From the NCBI GenBank assembly GCA_017794825.1, contig CP051237.1, positions 1,364,001 through 1,428,000 on the forward strand: 64,000 nt of DNA. Direction: 5' to 3'. Shown here in pieces: positions 32,693-41,164 of this stretch. Below the pieces are notes generated by a model. That model had not been told where the DNA came from. It did not search any database and saw only the letters and a list, made by a program, of their open reading frames with translations. The number at the start of each line of letters is the position of its first letter. The first letter of the stretch is position 1. The stretch comes from Pararhizobium sp. (lineage in GTDB: Bacteria > Pseudomonadota > Alphaproteobacteria > Rhizobiales > Rhizobiaceae). The translations under genes and the position numbers were made by a program.

Positions 32693-33685
32693 ATGAAGCA
32701 GTTTTCGCTCTTGGTCGCTGCATGCGCGGCCACACTTTCATTTTCAGCAACGGCGAACGCGCAGGACGTGACGCTCAAGATGGGTCATGTGCTGGCCCCG
32801 ACGCACCAGTTTCACAAGGGAATGGAGCTTGCATCCGAGAAGCTTGCCGAATCCACCGACGGCAGGATCAAGCTGGAGGTCTTTCCGTCGTCTCAACTGG
32901 GTACGGAGCGCGACATGCACGTGTCCGTGCGCACCGGCGGCGTCGACATGCTGCTCGCTTCGCCTGGCGGCGCCAGCGTCCACCTTCCGGAACTCGCCGT
33001 TCTCGATGCGCCTTATCTATTCGAGAATGACGATCACTGGCAGGCGGTCGTCTACGGCGATGTCGGCAAGGAATGGGAAAAAGGCGTGACCGACAACAGC
33101 GGCGTTCATATCATGGGCTGGTTTCCCCGCGGCACGCGCCACGTGATTACCAAGGGCATCCCCCTCAATTCGATCGGGGACATCGAGAATGTGAAAATCC
33201 GGGTCGCCGATATCCCGCCCTATCCGCAGGTGTTCCAGGCTTTCGGGGCCACTCCGACGCCCGTCGCATTCTCGGAAATGTATTCGGCGCTTCAGGCCGG
33301 CGTGGTCGACGGCGCCGACGTGCCGCTCGACACGATCCTTGCTCAAAAGCTGTTCGAGGTGTCCGACCACGTCAATCTCATTGCCTGGTCTTTCGCCGCG
33401 CCCGGTCCGATCCTGATGAGCGACAGCGCCTACAACAAGCTGAGCGAGGAAGACCGGCAGAAATTGCGCGAGGCGTTGCGGGAGGGAACTCAGTACATCG
33501 CGAAAGCCTTCACGGAGAACGAAGCCTCCGTCCAGGATGAACTGGAAGCAAAGGGCATGACCTTCGTCACGCCTGGCGACATCGACGCCTGGAGAGCAGC
33601 CGCGGCGGAAGGAATTCCGGAACTCGCAGAACTTTGGGGTGGAGACGCGGAACTCTACACGCGCATCCGCGACACCGAACACTGA
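32693..33685 (+). CDS. dctP: TRAP transporter substrate-binding protein DctP (second system)
   Basis: The 330-residue periplasmic protein has a signal peptide ending ANAQD and DctP motifs GHVLAPTHQFHKGMELA, IKLEVFPSSQLGTERD and LNSIGDIENVKIRVADI. GGGAGGATGAC precedes the ATG. The conserved Arg in KIRVADI should bind the substrate carboxylate. It starts a long operon containing transporter, cupin, oxidoreductases and GntR. The substrate is unknown but is probably an acidic sugar or hydroxy acid. Confidence 0.94.
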   Translation: MKQFSLLVAACAATLSFSATANAQDVTLKMGHVLAPTHQFHKGMELASEKLAESTDGRIKLEVFPSSQLGTERDMHVSVRTGGVDMLLASPGGASVHLPELAVLDAPYLFENDDHWQAVVYGDVGKEWEKGVTDNSGVHIMGWFPRGTRHVITKGIPLNSIGDIENVKIRVADIPPYPQVFQAFGATPTPVAFSEMYSALQAGVVDGADVPLDTILAQKLFEVSDHVNLIAWSFAAPGPILMSDSAYNKLSEEDRQKLREALREGTQYIAKAFTENEASVQDELEAKGMTFVTPGDIDAWRAAAAEGIPELAELWGGDAELYTRIRDTEH

Positions 33686-33694
33686 TATGCAGAC

Positions 33695-33739
33695 GCCAAC
33701 GCCTGAACTACCCGCGCTCGACAGCGAACAGGCGTTGGC
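33695..33739 (+). promoter_or_regulatory. Intercistronic hairpin between dctP and dctQ (second system)
   Basis: GCCAACGCCTG and CAGGCGTTGGC form a perfect 11-bp stem starting 9 nt after the dctP stop. The 23-nt loop can form a smaller CGCT/AGCG hairpin. There is no T-run. Confidence 0.65.
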
Positions 33740-33762
33740 CCATTCAAAACCCGGTTAGGACC

Positions 33763-34266
33763 ATGCGGCAATTCACGCGTCTGATTGGCTTGTTGGAAGA
33801 AACGGTGGCCGTCATCCTTCTCATCGCGATGTCGGCCATCGCTCTTCTCCAGGTCGTGGGCCGATACGTACTGACCAACCCCTTCATCTGGACCGAAGAA
33901 CTGACCCGGCTCATGCTGATATGGCTTACCTTCATCGCCGCCGCCGCCGTCACACGGCGCGGAATGCACATTGCGGTCGACACGGTGGTTGATGTCCTGA
34001 AGCCCGGATACCGCAGACTTGTCATGACGATCGTTCACCTCGTCATGTTCGCGACGTTTCTCTGGTTTTCCTATCTGGCGATGAAGCTCGCACAGAACGT
34101 GGGAGGGCTTCCTCTGGCGGCGACGCGCTGGTCGATGTCCACGATGGTGTGGCCGGCGGCGATCGGAAGCTTTCTCATCGCCTTTCACTCCATGGTCAGG
34201 GCGATCGCTGTTGTGGCAGGGACGCCTGACGAGGAAGCCTCCGGCAACGCGGCGATACGGACATGA
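33763..34266 (+). CDS. dctQ: TRAP transporter small permease DctQ (second system)
   Basis: The 167-residue protein has four membrane segments and the DctQ motif IWTEELTRLMLIWLTFIAA. ATG 33763 is chosen because the transmembrane part begins soon after (LIGLLEETVAVILLIAMS); the frame to 33634 would extend into dctP. It overlaps dctM by 4 nt. Confidence 0.92.
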   Translation: MRQFTRLIGLLEETVAVILLIAMSAIALLQVVGRYVLTNPFIWTEELTRLMLIWLTFIAAAAVTRRGMHIAVDTVVDVLKPGYRRLVMTIVHLVMFATFLWFSYLAMKLAQNVGGLPLAATRWSMSTMVWPAAIGSFLIAFHSMVRAIAVVAGTPDEEASGNAAIRT

Positions 34267-35543
34267 TCGCGGTATACGGCCTAAGTCTCGTAGCGCTGCT
34301 GGCTCTGGGATTGCCGGTCGCAGCCGCAATCCTTCTTGTCGGCGTCTTCGCTGTCCTTCTTGCTGGCGTGCCCGCCTCGATCATCGCAGAGCGCATGATC
34401 TTCGGTCTGGACAGTTTCCTGCTGATCGCCATTCCGCTCTTCCTGTTCATGGGCAATCTCATGAACGTGTCGGGCATAACCGGCCGCATCTTCGCCTTCG
34501 CCGGCGCCCTCGTCGGGCATTGGCGGGCGGGCCTCGCACAAGTCAATGTGGTCAGTTCGGTGATATTCTCAGGCATGTCCGGATCCGCGCTCGCCGACGC
34601 CGCGGGCCTCGGAGCGATCGAGATCGAGGCCATGCGCAAGGCCGGCTACCGGCCCGCCTACGCGGCCGCCATCACCGCGGCCAGTTCGACGATCGGTCCG
34701 ATCATGCCGCCGTCCATCGCCTCGATACTCTACGCCTTCATCGCGGATGTCTCGGTTGGCCGCATGTTCCTGGCCGGCATCGTTCCGGCCTTTTTGATGA
34801 TGTTCGTGCTGATGCTGACCGTCCATCTGCGCGCAGGCAAGGAAGACCTTCCCCGCAGTCCGAAGACGCCAAACCGGGCGCGCTTGAAGAGCCTTGTCGT
34901 GGCGCTTCCCGCCCTGTTCATACCGGTGGTGCTCATCGGCGGCATGCGCACCGGCCTCTTCACCGCGACCGAGCTCGCGGCGGTCGGCGTCTTCTACGCC
35001 GCGGTTCTCGGCTTCGCCTATCGCGAAATGGGCGGCCGGGAATTCGTGGAAGCGTCACGCAACACGGCCCTGCAGGCCGGCGGCATCCTCCTGATCGTTG
35101 CGGCCGCGCACGTGTTCGCCTGGATTCTGGCCCATGAACAGATACCGCAGCATCTCACCGCTTACATCGTGTCGCTCGATCTGGCGACCTGGCAGTTCCT
35201 GATCATCATCAACATCGTGCTCCTGTTCCTGGGCATGTTGCTCGACACGACGGCGATCCTCATCCTCGTCGCGCCGGTTCTTGTGCCCGTCGTCGTGGGT
35301 CTCGGCGTCGATCCCGTTCATTTCGGCATCGTCATGATCGTCAACATGATGATCGGTCTGCTGACGCCGCCGGTCGGAATGGCGCTGTTCGTGACGGCGC
35401 GCATTGCCAATGTCAGCGCCATGGCCGTGGCGCGGGAAGCCGCGCCCTACGCCCTGGCGCTGTTCGCCCTTCTGATGGTCATCACTTTCACGCCGCAGAT
35501 CGTCCTGTTTCTTCCGGAGCTTGTCTATGGAACCGCCAACTGA
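34263..35543 (+). CDS. dctM: TRAP transporter large permease DctM (second system)
   Basis: The 426-residue protein has DctM landmarks IFSGMSGSALADAAGLG and SSTIGPIMPPSIASI, then LFLGMLLDTTAILIL and GLLTPPVGMALF in the repeat half. Multiple membrane segments support the role as ion-coupled permease. It is coupled to dctQ by ATGA and precedes the cupin gene by 32 nt. Confidence 0.95.
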   Translation: MIAVYGLSLVALLALGLPVAAAILLVGVFAVLLAGVPASIIAERMIFGLDSFLLIAIPLFLFMGNLMNVSGITGRIFAFAGALVGHWRAGLAQVNVVSSVIFSGMSGSALADAAGLGAIEIEAMRKAGYRPAYAAAITAASSTIGPIMPPSIASILYAFIADVSVGRMFLAGIVPAFLMMFVLMLTVHLRAGKEDLPRSPKTPNRARLKSLVVALPALFIPVVLIGGMRTGLFTATELAAVGVFYAAVLGFAYREMGGREFVEASRNTALQAGGILLIVAAAHVFAWILAHEQIPQHLTAYIVSLDLATWQFLIIINIVLLFLGMLLDTTAILILVAPVLVPVVVGLGVDPVHFGIVMIVNMMIGLLTPPVGMALFVTARIANVSAMAVAREAAPYALALFALLMVITFTPQIVLFLPELVYGTAN

Positions 35544-35575
35544 ATGTCGCATCACCCGGCCTGGAGAACGAACAA

Positions 35576-35917
35576 ATGAACGATGAAATACTTCATGGCG
35601 GCGCGCGCCGCCTGCCGGCCAGGGTGATTTCAGGCGTGCAGAGCCGGGCTCAGCACGTGTCCTGGTACGAAATCGCTCCCGGCGAGGAATGCACGCGCCA
35701 TGTACACCAGGGCAAGTCCGAGACCTGGCTCGTTATCGCAGGCACAGGCGTCACGCATGTCGGCGAGAGCGAATACGATATCGGGCCCGGCGACATGATC
35801 GTCACGCCGCCCGGCACGCCCCACGGGCTTAGGAATACCGGCGCTTCACCGCTGCGGTTCGTCAATCTCGTTCTGTACGAGGGCTCCGGACCGGTGACGA
35901 CGAAGGAGATCGGATAA
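35576..35917 (+). CDS. Single-domain cupin protein
   Basis: The 113-residue protein has cupin motif 1 (ECTRHVHQGKSETW) and motif 2 (PPGTPHGLRN), supplying His, Glu and His ligands for a metal. Small cupins of this kind are isomerases, dioxygenases or sensors. It is in the middle of the transport-SDR operon and overlaps the next gene by one base. A sugar or keto-acid isomerase is possible, but no function can be assigned from sequence. Confidence 0.85.
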   Translation: MNDEILHGGARRLPARVISGVQSRAQHVSWYEIAPGEECTRHVHQGKSETWLVIAGTGVTHVGESEYDIGPGDMIVTPPGTPHGLRNTGASPLRFVNLVLYEGSGPVTTKEIG

Positions 35918-36813
35918 TGAAACTGGTGGTCACCGGGGCGGCCGGCTTCGTCGGGTCAGAGGTCGGCCGCGTCGCCGCGGAGCGTGGCCACGAGGTCCTC
36001 GGCATTGATCGGCGGCAGTCCGACGACGCCCTGCCCTTTTCCATCGAAACAGCCGACATCACCGATCGCGATCGCATGATCGACGTCATCGGCGACAGCC
36101 ACGCCGTCATCCATTGCGCGGCTCTTGTAGGCCCCGCGCCCGCGACCGCCGATCCGGCGGCGGCGACCGAGATCAATGTGCTTGGCGCGCTCGCCATGCT
36201 CGAGGCGGCGCGCCGGCATAGCTGCCGCATCGTCAATCTCTCCACCGCAACGCTCTACGGTCGACGAGCGGACGCGGCGCCCCTTTCCGAAGCCGAGCCT
36301 GCCGACCCGGTCGGGATCTATGACGCGACGAAGTTCATGTCGGAAACGCTCTGCGATTCCTATCGCAAGAGTTTCGGCGTCGACGTCGCCTCGTTCCGCA
36401 CCGGCTTCGTCTACGGGCGCAATCACAGTACGGGAGACTATTTTGTCGGGCGCATGCTGGCCGGCGTCACGCGCATTCGCGAGCCCGGCAGGGATCACCC
36501 GTGCGACTTTACCTACGTCAAGGATCTGGCGCTTGGACTGGTCCAGGCGGCCGAGGCGCGCGCATTGCCGGAACCGGTCTACAACGTCACGGGCGGCGTC
36601 GCCCGCACGCGGGGCGAACTGGCCGGCATCGTCTCACAGTACTTCCCGGAGGCGGACATCGAACTGGAGCCGGGAGTGGACCCCGCCCGCCATCTCAGAG
36701 GCCCGTGCATTCTCGATCGCGCCCGGCGCGATTTCGGATACGCGCCCGCCTTCGATCTTGAAGCCGGCATGGCCGACTGGATCGCCGCAGAAAGGCAGGC
36801 CGATCCGCAATGA
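35917..36813 (+). CDS. NAD-dependent epimerase/dehydratase (extended SDR)
   Basis: The 298-residue protein has the Rossmann motif TGAAGFVGS at residues 6-14, the catalytic Ser/Thr region NLSTATLYG and the YDATK Tyr-Lys pair. It resembles sugar-uronate or nucleotide-sugar SDRs such as uronate dehydrogenases. It begins at ATG 35917, using the last base of the cupin stop. In context it may oxidise a uronate or sugar acid taken up by the TRAP transporter. Confidence 0.87.
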   Translation: MKLVVTGAAGFVGSEVGRVAAERGHEVLGIDRRQSDDALPFSIETADITDRDRMIDVIGDSHAVIHCAALVGPAPATADPAAATEINVLGALAMLEAARRHSCRIVNLSTATLYGRRADAAPLSEAEPADPVGIYDATKFMSETLCDSYRKSFGVDVASFRTGFVYGRNHSTGDYFVGRMLAGVTRIREPGRDHPCDFTYVKDLALGLVQAAEARALPEPVYNVTGGVARTRGELAGIVSQYFPEADIELEPGVDPARHLRGPCILDRARRDFGYAPAFDLEAGMADWIAAERQADPQ

Positions 36814-37583
36814 TCTGGTCCGTGGACATACACACCGTCGCCACGGCAAGGACGCCGGGGCCGGAAGTCTATTTCCAGCGCGAATTCGGTCATTGGGTCG
36901 ACATCGCAATCCATGTTTTCGTGCTGCGGTCGGAACTGGGAGCCGTCCTGGTCGACACCGGCCTGATCCCGGACATTTCCGACATCAACGCCGCCATGAA
37001 GAAACGCAAGGGCCCCGAAGCCGGATTTGCACGCTGCGGAAGCGGCGTCGAGCCGCTTCTCGACAACCGTGTGGCTGCGGTCCTTCTCACCAGCTTCGGC
37101 CCCTACGCCGCGGGCGGCGTGAACCATGTCCCCGATGAAGTCCCCATCTATGCTTCGGCCCGCGGCCTTGCCAATCTCGCAACGCCGGAAGAGCCCTGCC
37201 TCGTGCATGGACTTCCACAGGTTGTGGCGAACAGGCTTGCAATGGCGAAGCCGGTCCATGATACGTTCGAGATCATGCCGGGAATCGCCATGCGCGAGGT
37301 CGGCGTGCACCACCCCGCCTCGACCGCGATCGAGATAGCGACTGAAGAAGGATTGCTGGTGATCGCCGACCCGATTTTCACGGCCGACAACCTGACCAGA
37401 GGCGTCGCCCTCGGCGCTTCGGAAAACGCTGCGGGCTGGCACAGGCTGGTGCGCGACTACGCCGCCCGCGGCGCCAGAATTCTGCCCATCCACGAACCCG
37501 TTCCACTCCCGGTCGCAGTCCAGCTTTCGCCGAACGGTCGTTGGACGGCGACGACAGCCAATGCGAGGTCCGACGCGACATGA
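36810..37583 (+). CDS. Metallo-beta-lactamase-fold protein with lost metal motif
   Basis: The 257-residue protein follows the metallo-beta-lactamase plan, with VLVDTGL at residues 46-52. Where HxHxDH is expected it reads LTSFGPYAAGG (93-103), so three His and the Asp of the first metal motif are absent. Later ligand positions partly remain: VHHPAST (H167/H168), IADPIF (D187) and LPIHEP (H228). It could be a catalytically dead sensor or structural homologue, or use different chemistry. It overlaps the previous gene and the GntR gene by 4 nt each. Confidence 0.7.
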   Translation: MIWSVDIHTVATARTPGPEVYFQREFGHWVDIAIHVFVLRSELGAVLVDTGLIPDISDINAAMKKRKGPEAGFARCGSGVEPLLDNRVAAVLLTSFGPYAAGGVNHVPDEVPIYASARGLANLATPEEPCLVHGLPQVVANRLAMAKPVHDTFEIMPGIAMREVGVHHPASTAIEIATEEGLLVIADPIFTADNLTRGVALGASENAAGWHRLVRDYAARGARILPIHEPVPLPVAVQLSPNGRWTATTANARSDAT

Positions 37584-38275
37584 CTGCTCAAGGCAAGAAC
37601 GGGACATTGGCGACGCATCGCACCAAGGCCGAAGCCGTCTATACCTTTCTCCGGGAAGAAATCCTGTCCGGCGCGCTCGAACCTGGAAAGCGGCTGACAC
37701 TGGCGGCGCTGTCGGAGCGTCTCGGCACGTCCATGGTTCCGGTGCGAGAAGCGCTGATGCGCCTTGAAAGAGAAGGGCTCGTCGAGGCCACGCCCTATCG
37801 CGATATCCGCGTCGCCTCGATGTCGATCGCCGACATGGTGGAGTTGTTCGGCGTGAGGGCGACGCTGGAAGGTTACGCGATCCGGCTTGCCGTCCAGAAC
37901 GAGGGGCAATTGATCGCCGATCACCTGGAGCAGATCAACCGGAGTTTTGAGCGAGCGGCCGAAGACAAGGATTTTTCCGAGGTCAACAATCTCAACTGGG
38001 AGTTTCACCGTTTCATTCTCGACCGGGCGCACAATTTCCACTTGCGTCGTTTTCTGGAGGACATCTGGTCGAAATGCGTTCGGTACCGGGCGGGATTCCG
38101 CCTTATACCGGGCCGCGACCTCTCGGCGGTCGTCGAGCACGACGAGATCATATCGGCGATCCGCGAAGGAACGCTCGACGATGTCGAAAAGGCGTGTCGA
38201 AGCCATATCGAAAAGGCCGGTCTTGAGATGAAGTCCTATCTCGAAGCGGAAGAGCAGAAGGCGCAAGCCCGGTGA
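37580..38275 (+). CDS. GntR family regulator, FCD subfamily (in operon)
   Basis: The 231-residue protein has an N-terminal winged helix (KAEAVYTFLREEILSGALEPG; LTLAALSERLGTSMVPVREALMRL) and an FCD domain. It starts at ATG 37580, overlapping the previous stop, and ends overlapping the SDR start. Being embedded in the operon suggests a self-limiting feedback loop through the promoter at 32636. The effector is probably the transported substrate or an intermediate. Confidence 0.92.
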   Translation: MTAQGKNGTLATHRTKAEAVYTFLREEILSGALEPGKRLTLAALSERLGTSMVPVREALMRLEREGLVEATPYRDIRVASMSIADMVELFGVRATLEGYAIRLAVQNEGQLIADHLEQINRSFERAAEDKDFSEVNNLNWEFHRFILDRAHNFHLRRFLEDIWSKCVRYRAGFRLIPGRDLSAVVEHDEIISAIREGTLDDVEKACRSHIEKAGLEMKSYLEAEEQKAQAR

Positions 38276-38994
38276 ACCATCCTGTTCTGGTCACGGGAGC
38301 GATGGGCGATATCGGCCGGGCGGTCGTCGCCAGACTGGCGCGCGCCGGTCTGCCCGTGATTGCAACCGATCGGGTGGAGGCCGACGCGGACCTGCTTGGC
38401 GACGCTATGTCCTATCTGCGCGCCGACTTGCCGGACGCGATCGGAGCGCTTGTTGAAAAACTGCCGGAGAAACTCGGAGCGATCGTCCATGTCGCAGGCA
38501 TTATCCATACGCATCCGGCCACCTCCATCGATCGGGAGACATTCGACGCGATCTTCACGATCAATGTCTTTGCGCCGCTCGATCTCGTGGCGAAGATCCA
38601 TGACCGTATGGTCGACGGCGGATCGATCGTCTTCGTCGGGTCGCTCGCCGGACTGCGGGCGTCGCCGGCAAACCTGCTTTACGGCGCCTCGAAGGCCGCC
38701 CTTCACAATGCGGCCAAATCACTGGCGTCCGATCTGTCCGGGCGCGGCGTCCGGGTCAACGTCGTGGCGCCCGGCCTGATCGACACCACATTGACGGACC
38801 GGACCAACGAAGATCTCGGCGCCCTGCGCCACCGCAGCGCTGAAGACATGGCGCGCGACCGGTCGGACAAGATTCCGATCGGCCGCATCGGGCGTCCCGA
38901 AGACGTGGCGGGTTGCGTCGCGTATCTCCTGTCCGACGAGGCGACGTTCGTGACGGGAGCAGAATTCTTGATCACAGGCGGAGGCCATTTATGA
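38272..38994 (+). CDS. Short-chain dehydrogenase/reductase
   Basis: The 240-residue SDR has an atypical nucleotide-binding turn TGAMGDIGRA at residues 7-16 and the catalytic Tyr-Lys in YGASK. The GTG start overlaps the GntR stop by 4 nt. C-terminal TGAEFLITGGGHL is standard. It is the first of two consecutive SDRs, likely acting in the same catabolic path as the epimerase. Substrate unknown. Confidence 0.9.
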   Translation: MNHPVLVTGAMGDIGRAVVARLARAGLPVIATDRVEADADLLGDAMSYLRADLPDAIGALVEKLPEKLGAIVHVAGIIHTHPATSIDRETFDAIFTINVFAPLDLVAKIHDRMVDGGSIVFVGSLAGLRASPANLLYGASKAALHNAAKSLASDLSGRGVRVNVVAPGLIDTTLTDRTNEDLGALRHRSAEDMARDRSDKIPIGRIGRPEDVAGCVAYLLSDEATFVTGAEFLITGGGHL

Positions 38995-39758
38995 GCGACG
39001 AAAAGAACGACACATCATGGGCCCTGGTCACAGGCGCTTCACAGGGTCTTGGCGCGGCGATCGCCCGCCGGCTGGCGGCTGACGGATACGATGTGGTCGC
39101 GATGGCGCGCAACCAGAGCAAACTGGACGCGCTGGCTTCCGATATCGAACAGCAGGGAAAACGGTGTCTGCCCATCGCCTGCGATTTTTCCGATCCGGCG
39201 AGCGTCAGCCAGTCGTTCGACAAGCTGGCGGCGGAGAATATTTCCATCGATGTCCTGGTCAACAACGCCGGCATGATCGGACCGATCGGACCGCTGCTCG
39301 AAACCGCGCCGGAAGAGTGGGAGGCCACCGTCAATCTCAACCTGTTCGGCGTCATGCGCTGTCTGAGAGCCTCTGTTCCCTTTTTCAGCGAAGGCCGGAT
39401 TGTCATCGTGAACATCTCGTCGGGCGCGAGCCAGAACGCGATGGAAGGCTGGAGCGCCTACTGCGCCTCCAAGGCGGCGCTCGCCATGGTGACGAAATCG
39501 CTGGCGAAGGAACTCTCTGACCGGTGCTTCTCCTACGGCTTCCAGCCGGGTCTGGTCGACACCGACATGCAGGTCTTAATACGGCAATCCGGCGTGAACC
39601 CCGTCAGCAAGGTCCCGAAGGACCAGTTGCTGCCGCCCGAAGATCCGGCGACGATCGTCGGCTGGCTGTGCAAGGAACGTCCCGAGGATCTGCACGGAAC
39701 AGAATTCCGCGCCGACAACGCCGGGATACGCAAGCGGGCGGGTTTGGCTGCGGTATAG
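38991..39758 (+). CDS. Short-chain dehydrogenase/reductase
   Basis: The 255-residue classical SDR has TGASQGLG after MSDEKNDTSWALV, NNAGM, ISSGASQNAME and YCASK. ATG 38991 overlaps the previous stop by 4 nt. It is the last gene of the operon that begins at 32693. The next gene, TetR, has its own leader 136 nt downstream. Confidence 0.9.
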   Translation: MSDEKNDTSWALVTGASQGLGAAIARRLAADGYDVVAMARNQSKLDALASDIEQQGKRCLPIACDFSDPASVSQSFDKLAAENISIDVLVNNAGMIGPIGPLLETAPEEWEATVNLNLFGVMRCLRASVPFFSEGRIVIVNISSGASQNAMEGWSAYCASKAALAMVTKSLAKELSDRCFSYGFQPGLVDTDMQVLIRQSGVNPVSKVPKDQLLPPEDPATIVGWLCKERPEDLHGTEFRADNAGIRKRAGLAAV

Positions 39759-39894
39759 CGCCATCTCCGACAAAAATTGCATTCAATACAGTTGGTTCAG
39801 TCATCGCACACCCTATGCTATGATTCTCTGAAAGGGAGCGGCGAAATCGACCCAGGCCGCTCTCTACAATCAACTATCGCAATCGGAGATCGTA

Positions 39895-40563
39895 TTGTCG
39901 AAGACCGGACCTGAATCAGACACCCAGAAAAAAAACAAAACGAAGCGGCCTTCCTTGCGGGAGATGCACAAGCAGGAAAGCCGAAAGAGGCTCGTCGAAG
40001 CCGGTCGCACAATGTTCGAGGAAAACGGGTTCCTCAATACGTCCGTGGAGTTGATCACCAATGCGGCCGGTGCGAGCCGCGGAACCTTCTATCTTCATTT
40101 CAACAGCACTGCGGAAGTACTTGTCGAGGCGGTGACGCAGGCCCACATCGATCGCGTGCTCGAACTTTTCGATGACCTGGCGTCGCTCGAATCGCTGACG
40201 CCGGATTCGCTGCAATCATGGATTTGCGACTACATCGCCCTCTATGAAGAGACGAAGCTGATCATGCGGGCATTTCTGCAAGGCCAAAGCCGGGGCGGTC
40301 AGGATGTGCTGAACACCGCCGACGAAGTGCTCGAGAGCTTTCTCGCGGCTATCATCACAAAGATCTCCCTGATGCGCGAGAAGCGCGGTTTCAAGCCTGA
40401 TCCGGCGGAAGACAAGATGCGGGCTCTCCTCATGTGGGCTCAACTGGAAAGGCTCTGTTACTACTGGTTCATTCGCGGACAGGAGACGATCGACCGCAAG
40501 CGGGCGGCGGCGCTCATTTCCGATTCCTGGATGGCGCTCCTTGTTGATTCAAAGCCGAAGTAA
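39895..40563 (+). CDS. TetR/AcrR family transcriptional regulator
   Basis: The 222-residue protein has an N-terminal TetR helix-turn-helix: SRKRLVEAGRTMFEENGFLNTSVELITNAAGASRGTFYLHFNS. The C-terminal ligand domain is alpha-helical. TTG 39895 follows GGAGATCGTA. The first target is probably the inverted repeat at 40598-40622, immediately downstream, and related sites occur before the acyl-CoA dehydrogenase and LLM genes. TetR regulators of acyl-CoA pathways often respond to CoA esters. Confidence 0.92.
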   Translation: MSKTGPESDTQKKNKTKRPSLREMHKQESRKRLVEAGRTMFEENGFLNTSVELITNAAGASRGTFYLHFNSTAEVLVEAVTQAHIDRVLELFDDLASLESLTPDSLQSWICDYIALYEETKLIMRAFLQGQSRGGQDVLNTADEVLESFLAAIITKISLMREKRGFKPDPAEDKMRALLMWAQLERLCYYWFIRGQETIDRKRAAALISDSWMALLVDSKPK

Positions 40564-40592
40564 GCCGTAAGATTGATAAAGTGTATTTTCAC

Positions 40593-40622
40593 TTGACATA
40601 GTGATCAGTAATCGATCACTAT
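40593..40622 (+). promoter_or_regulatory. Promoter with TetR-type inverted repeat, flavin reductase operon
   Basis: ATAGTGATC and GATCACTAT are perfect 9-bp arms around a 7-nt spacer (40598-40622), overlapping TTGACA at 40593-40598. A good -10 is not obvious. The half-site TAGTGATC recurs on the minus strand at 48814-48822, and TTGACATAGTG at 48785. Confidence 0.65.
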
Positions 40623-40678
40623 ATACCTCAAGCTTGAAGAGGCATCGCTTCGGCGTGGAACAGGCAAGAGGGATCAGG

Positions 40679-41164
40679 ATGAGCGATTTCAGGTTGGCCA
40701 TGCGGGGACTGTGTCAGTCCGTCGGCATTGTGACGACGATCGACAAGGGTCAGTCCCGCGGAATGACGGCGAGTTCCATCACCTCCGTTTCGATGGACCC
40801 GCCATCCGTCCTTGTATGCGTCAACAAGGATGCGTCCATTCATTCGGCCATCACCAGCAGCCGTCGCTTCAGCGTCAATTTTCTGTCGGACGACCAGGAA
40901 GACTTGAGCCGTGTGTTCTGTTCGCAGATGCCCGCCGAAGAACGCTTTCTTCACGGAGAGTGGTTCACCGAGGACGGATGCCCGCCGGAACTCTCAGGCG
41001 CGCTCTCGGTCATTTCCTGCGACCTGGAAACGACGTCGACATTCGCGACCCATACGATCTTTCTTGGACGCGTCAGGACCGTAAGGCTGAACGACGCCGG
41101 TTATCCGCTGGTGTATATGCAGGGTCGCTACCATCCGCTTCGGGAAAAAGGCGCCGCTGCTTGA
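40679..41164 (+). CDS. Flavin reductase family protein (second)
   Basis: The 161-residue flavin reductase has FRLAMRGLCQSVGIVTT, GMTASSITSVSMDPPSV and NFLSDDQEDLSRVFC, all of the two-component oxygenase reductase type. ATG 40679 follows GAGGGATCAGG. It likely supplies reduced FMN to the LLM oxygenase at 48845, in the same regulon, and possibly to the nitronate monooxygenase next door is not needed because that enzyme is self-sufficient. It overlaps the next start by 4 nt. Confidence 0.9.
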   Translation: MSDFRLAMRGLCQSVGIVTTIDKGQSRGMTASSITSVSMDPPSVLVCVNKDASIHSAITSSRRFSVNFLSDDQEDLSRVFCSQMPAEERFLHGEWFTEDGCPPELSGALSVISCDLETTSTFATHTIFLGRVRTVRLNDAGYPLVYMQGRYHPLREKGAAA

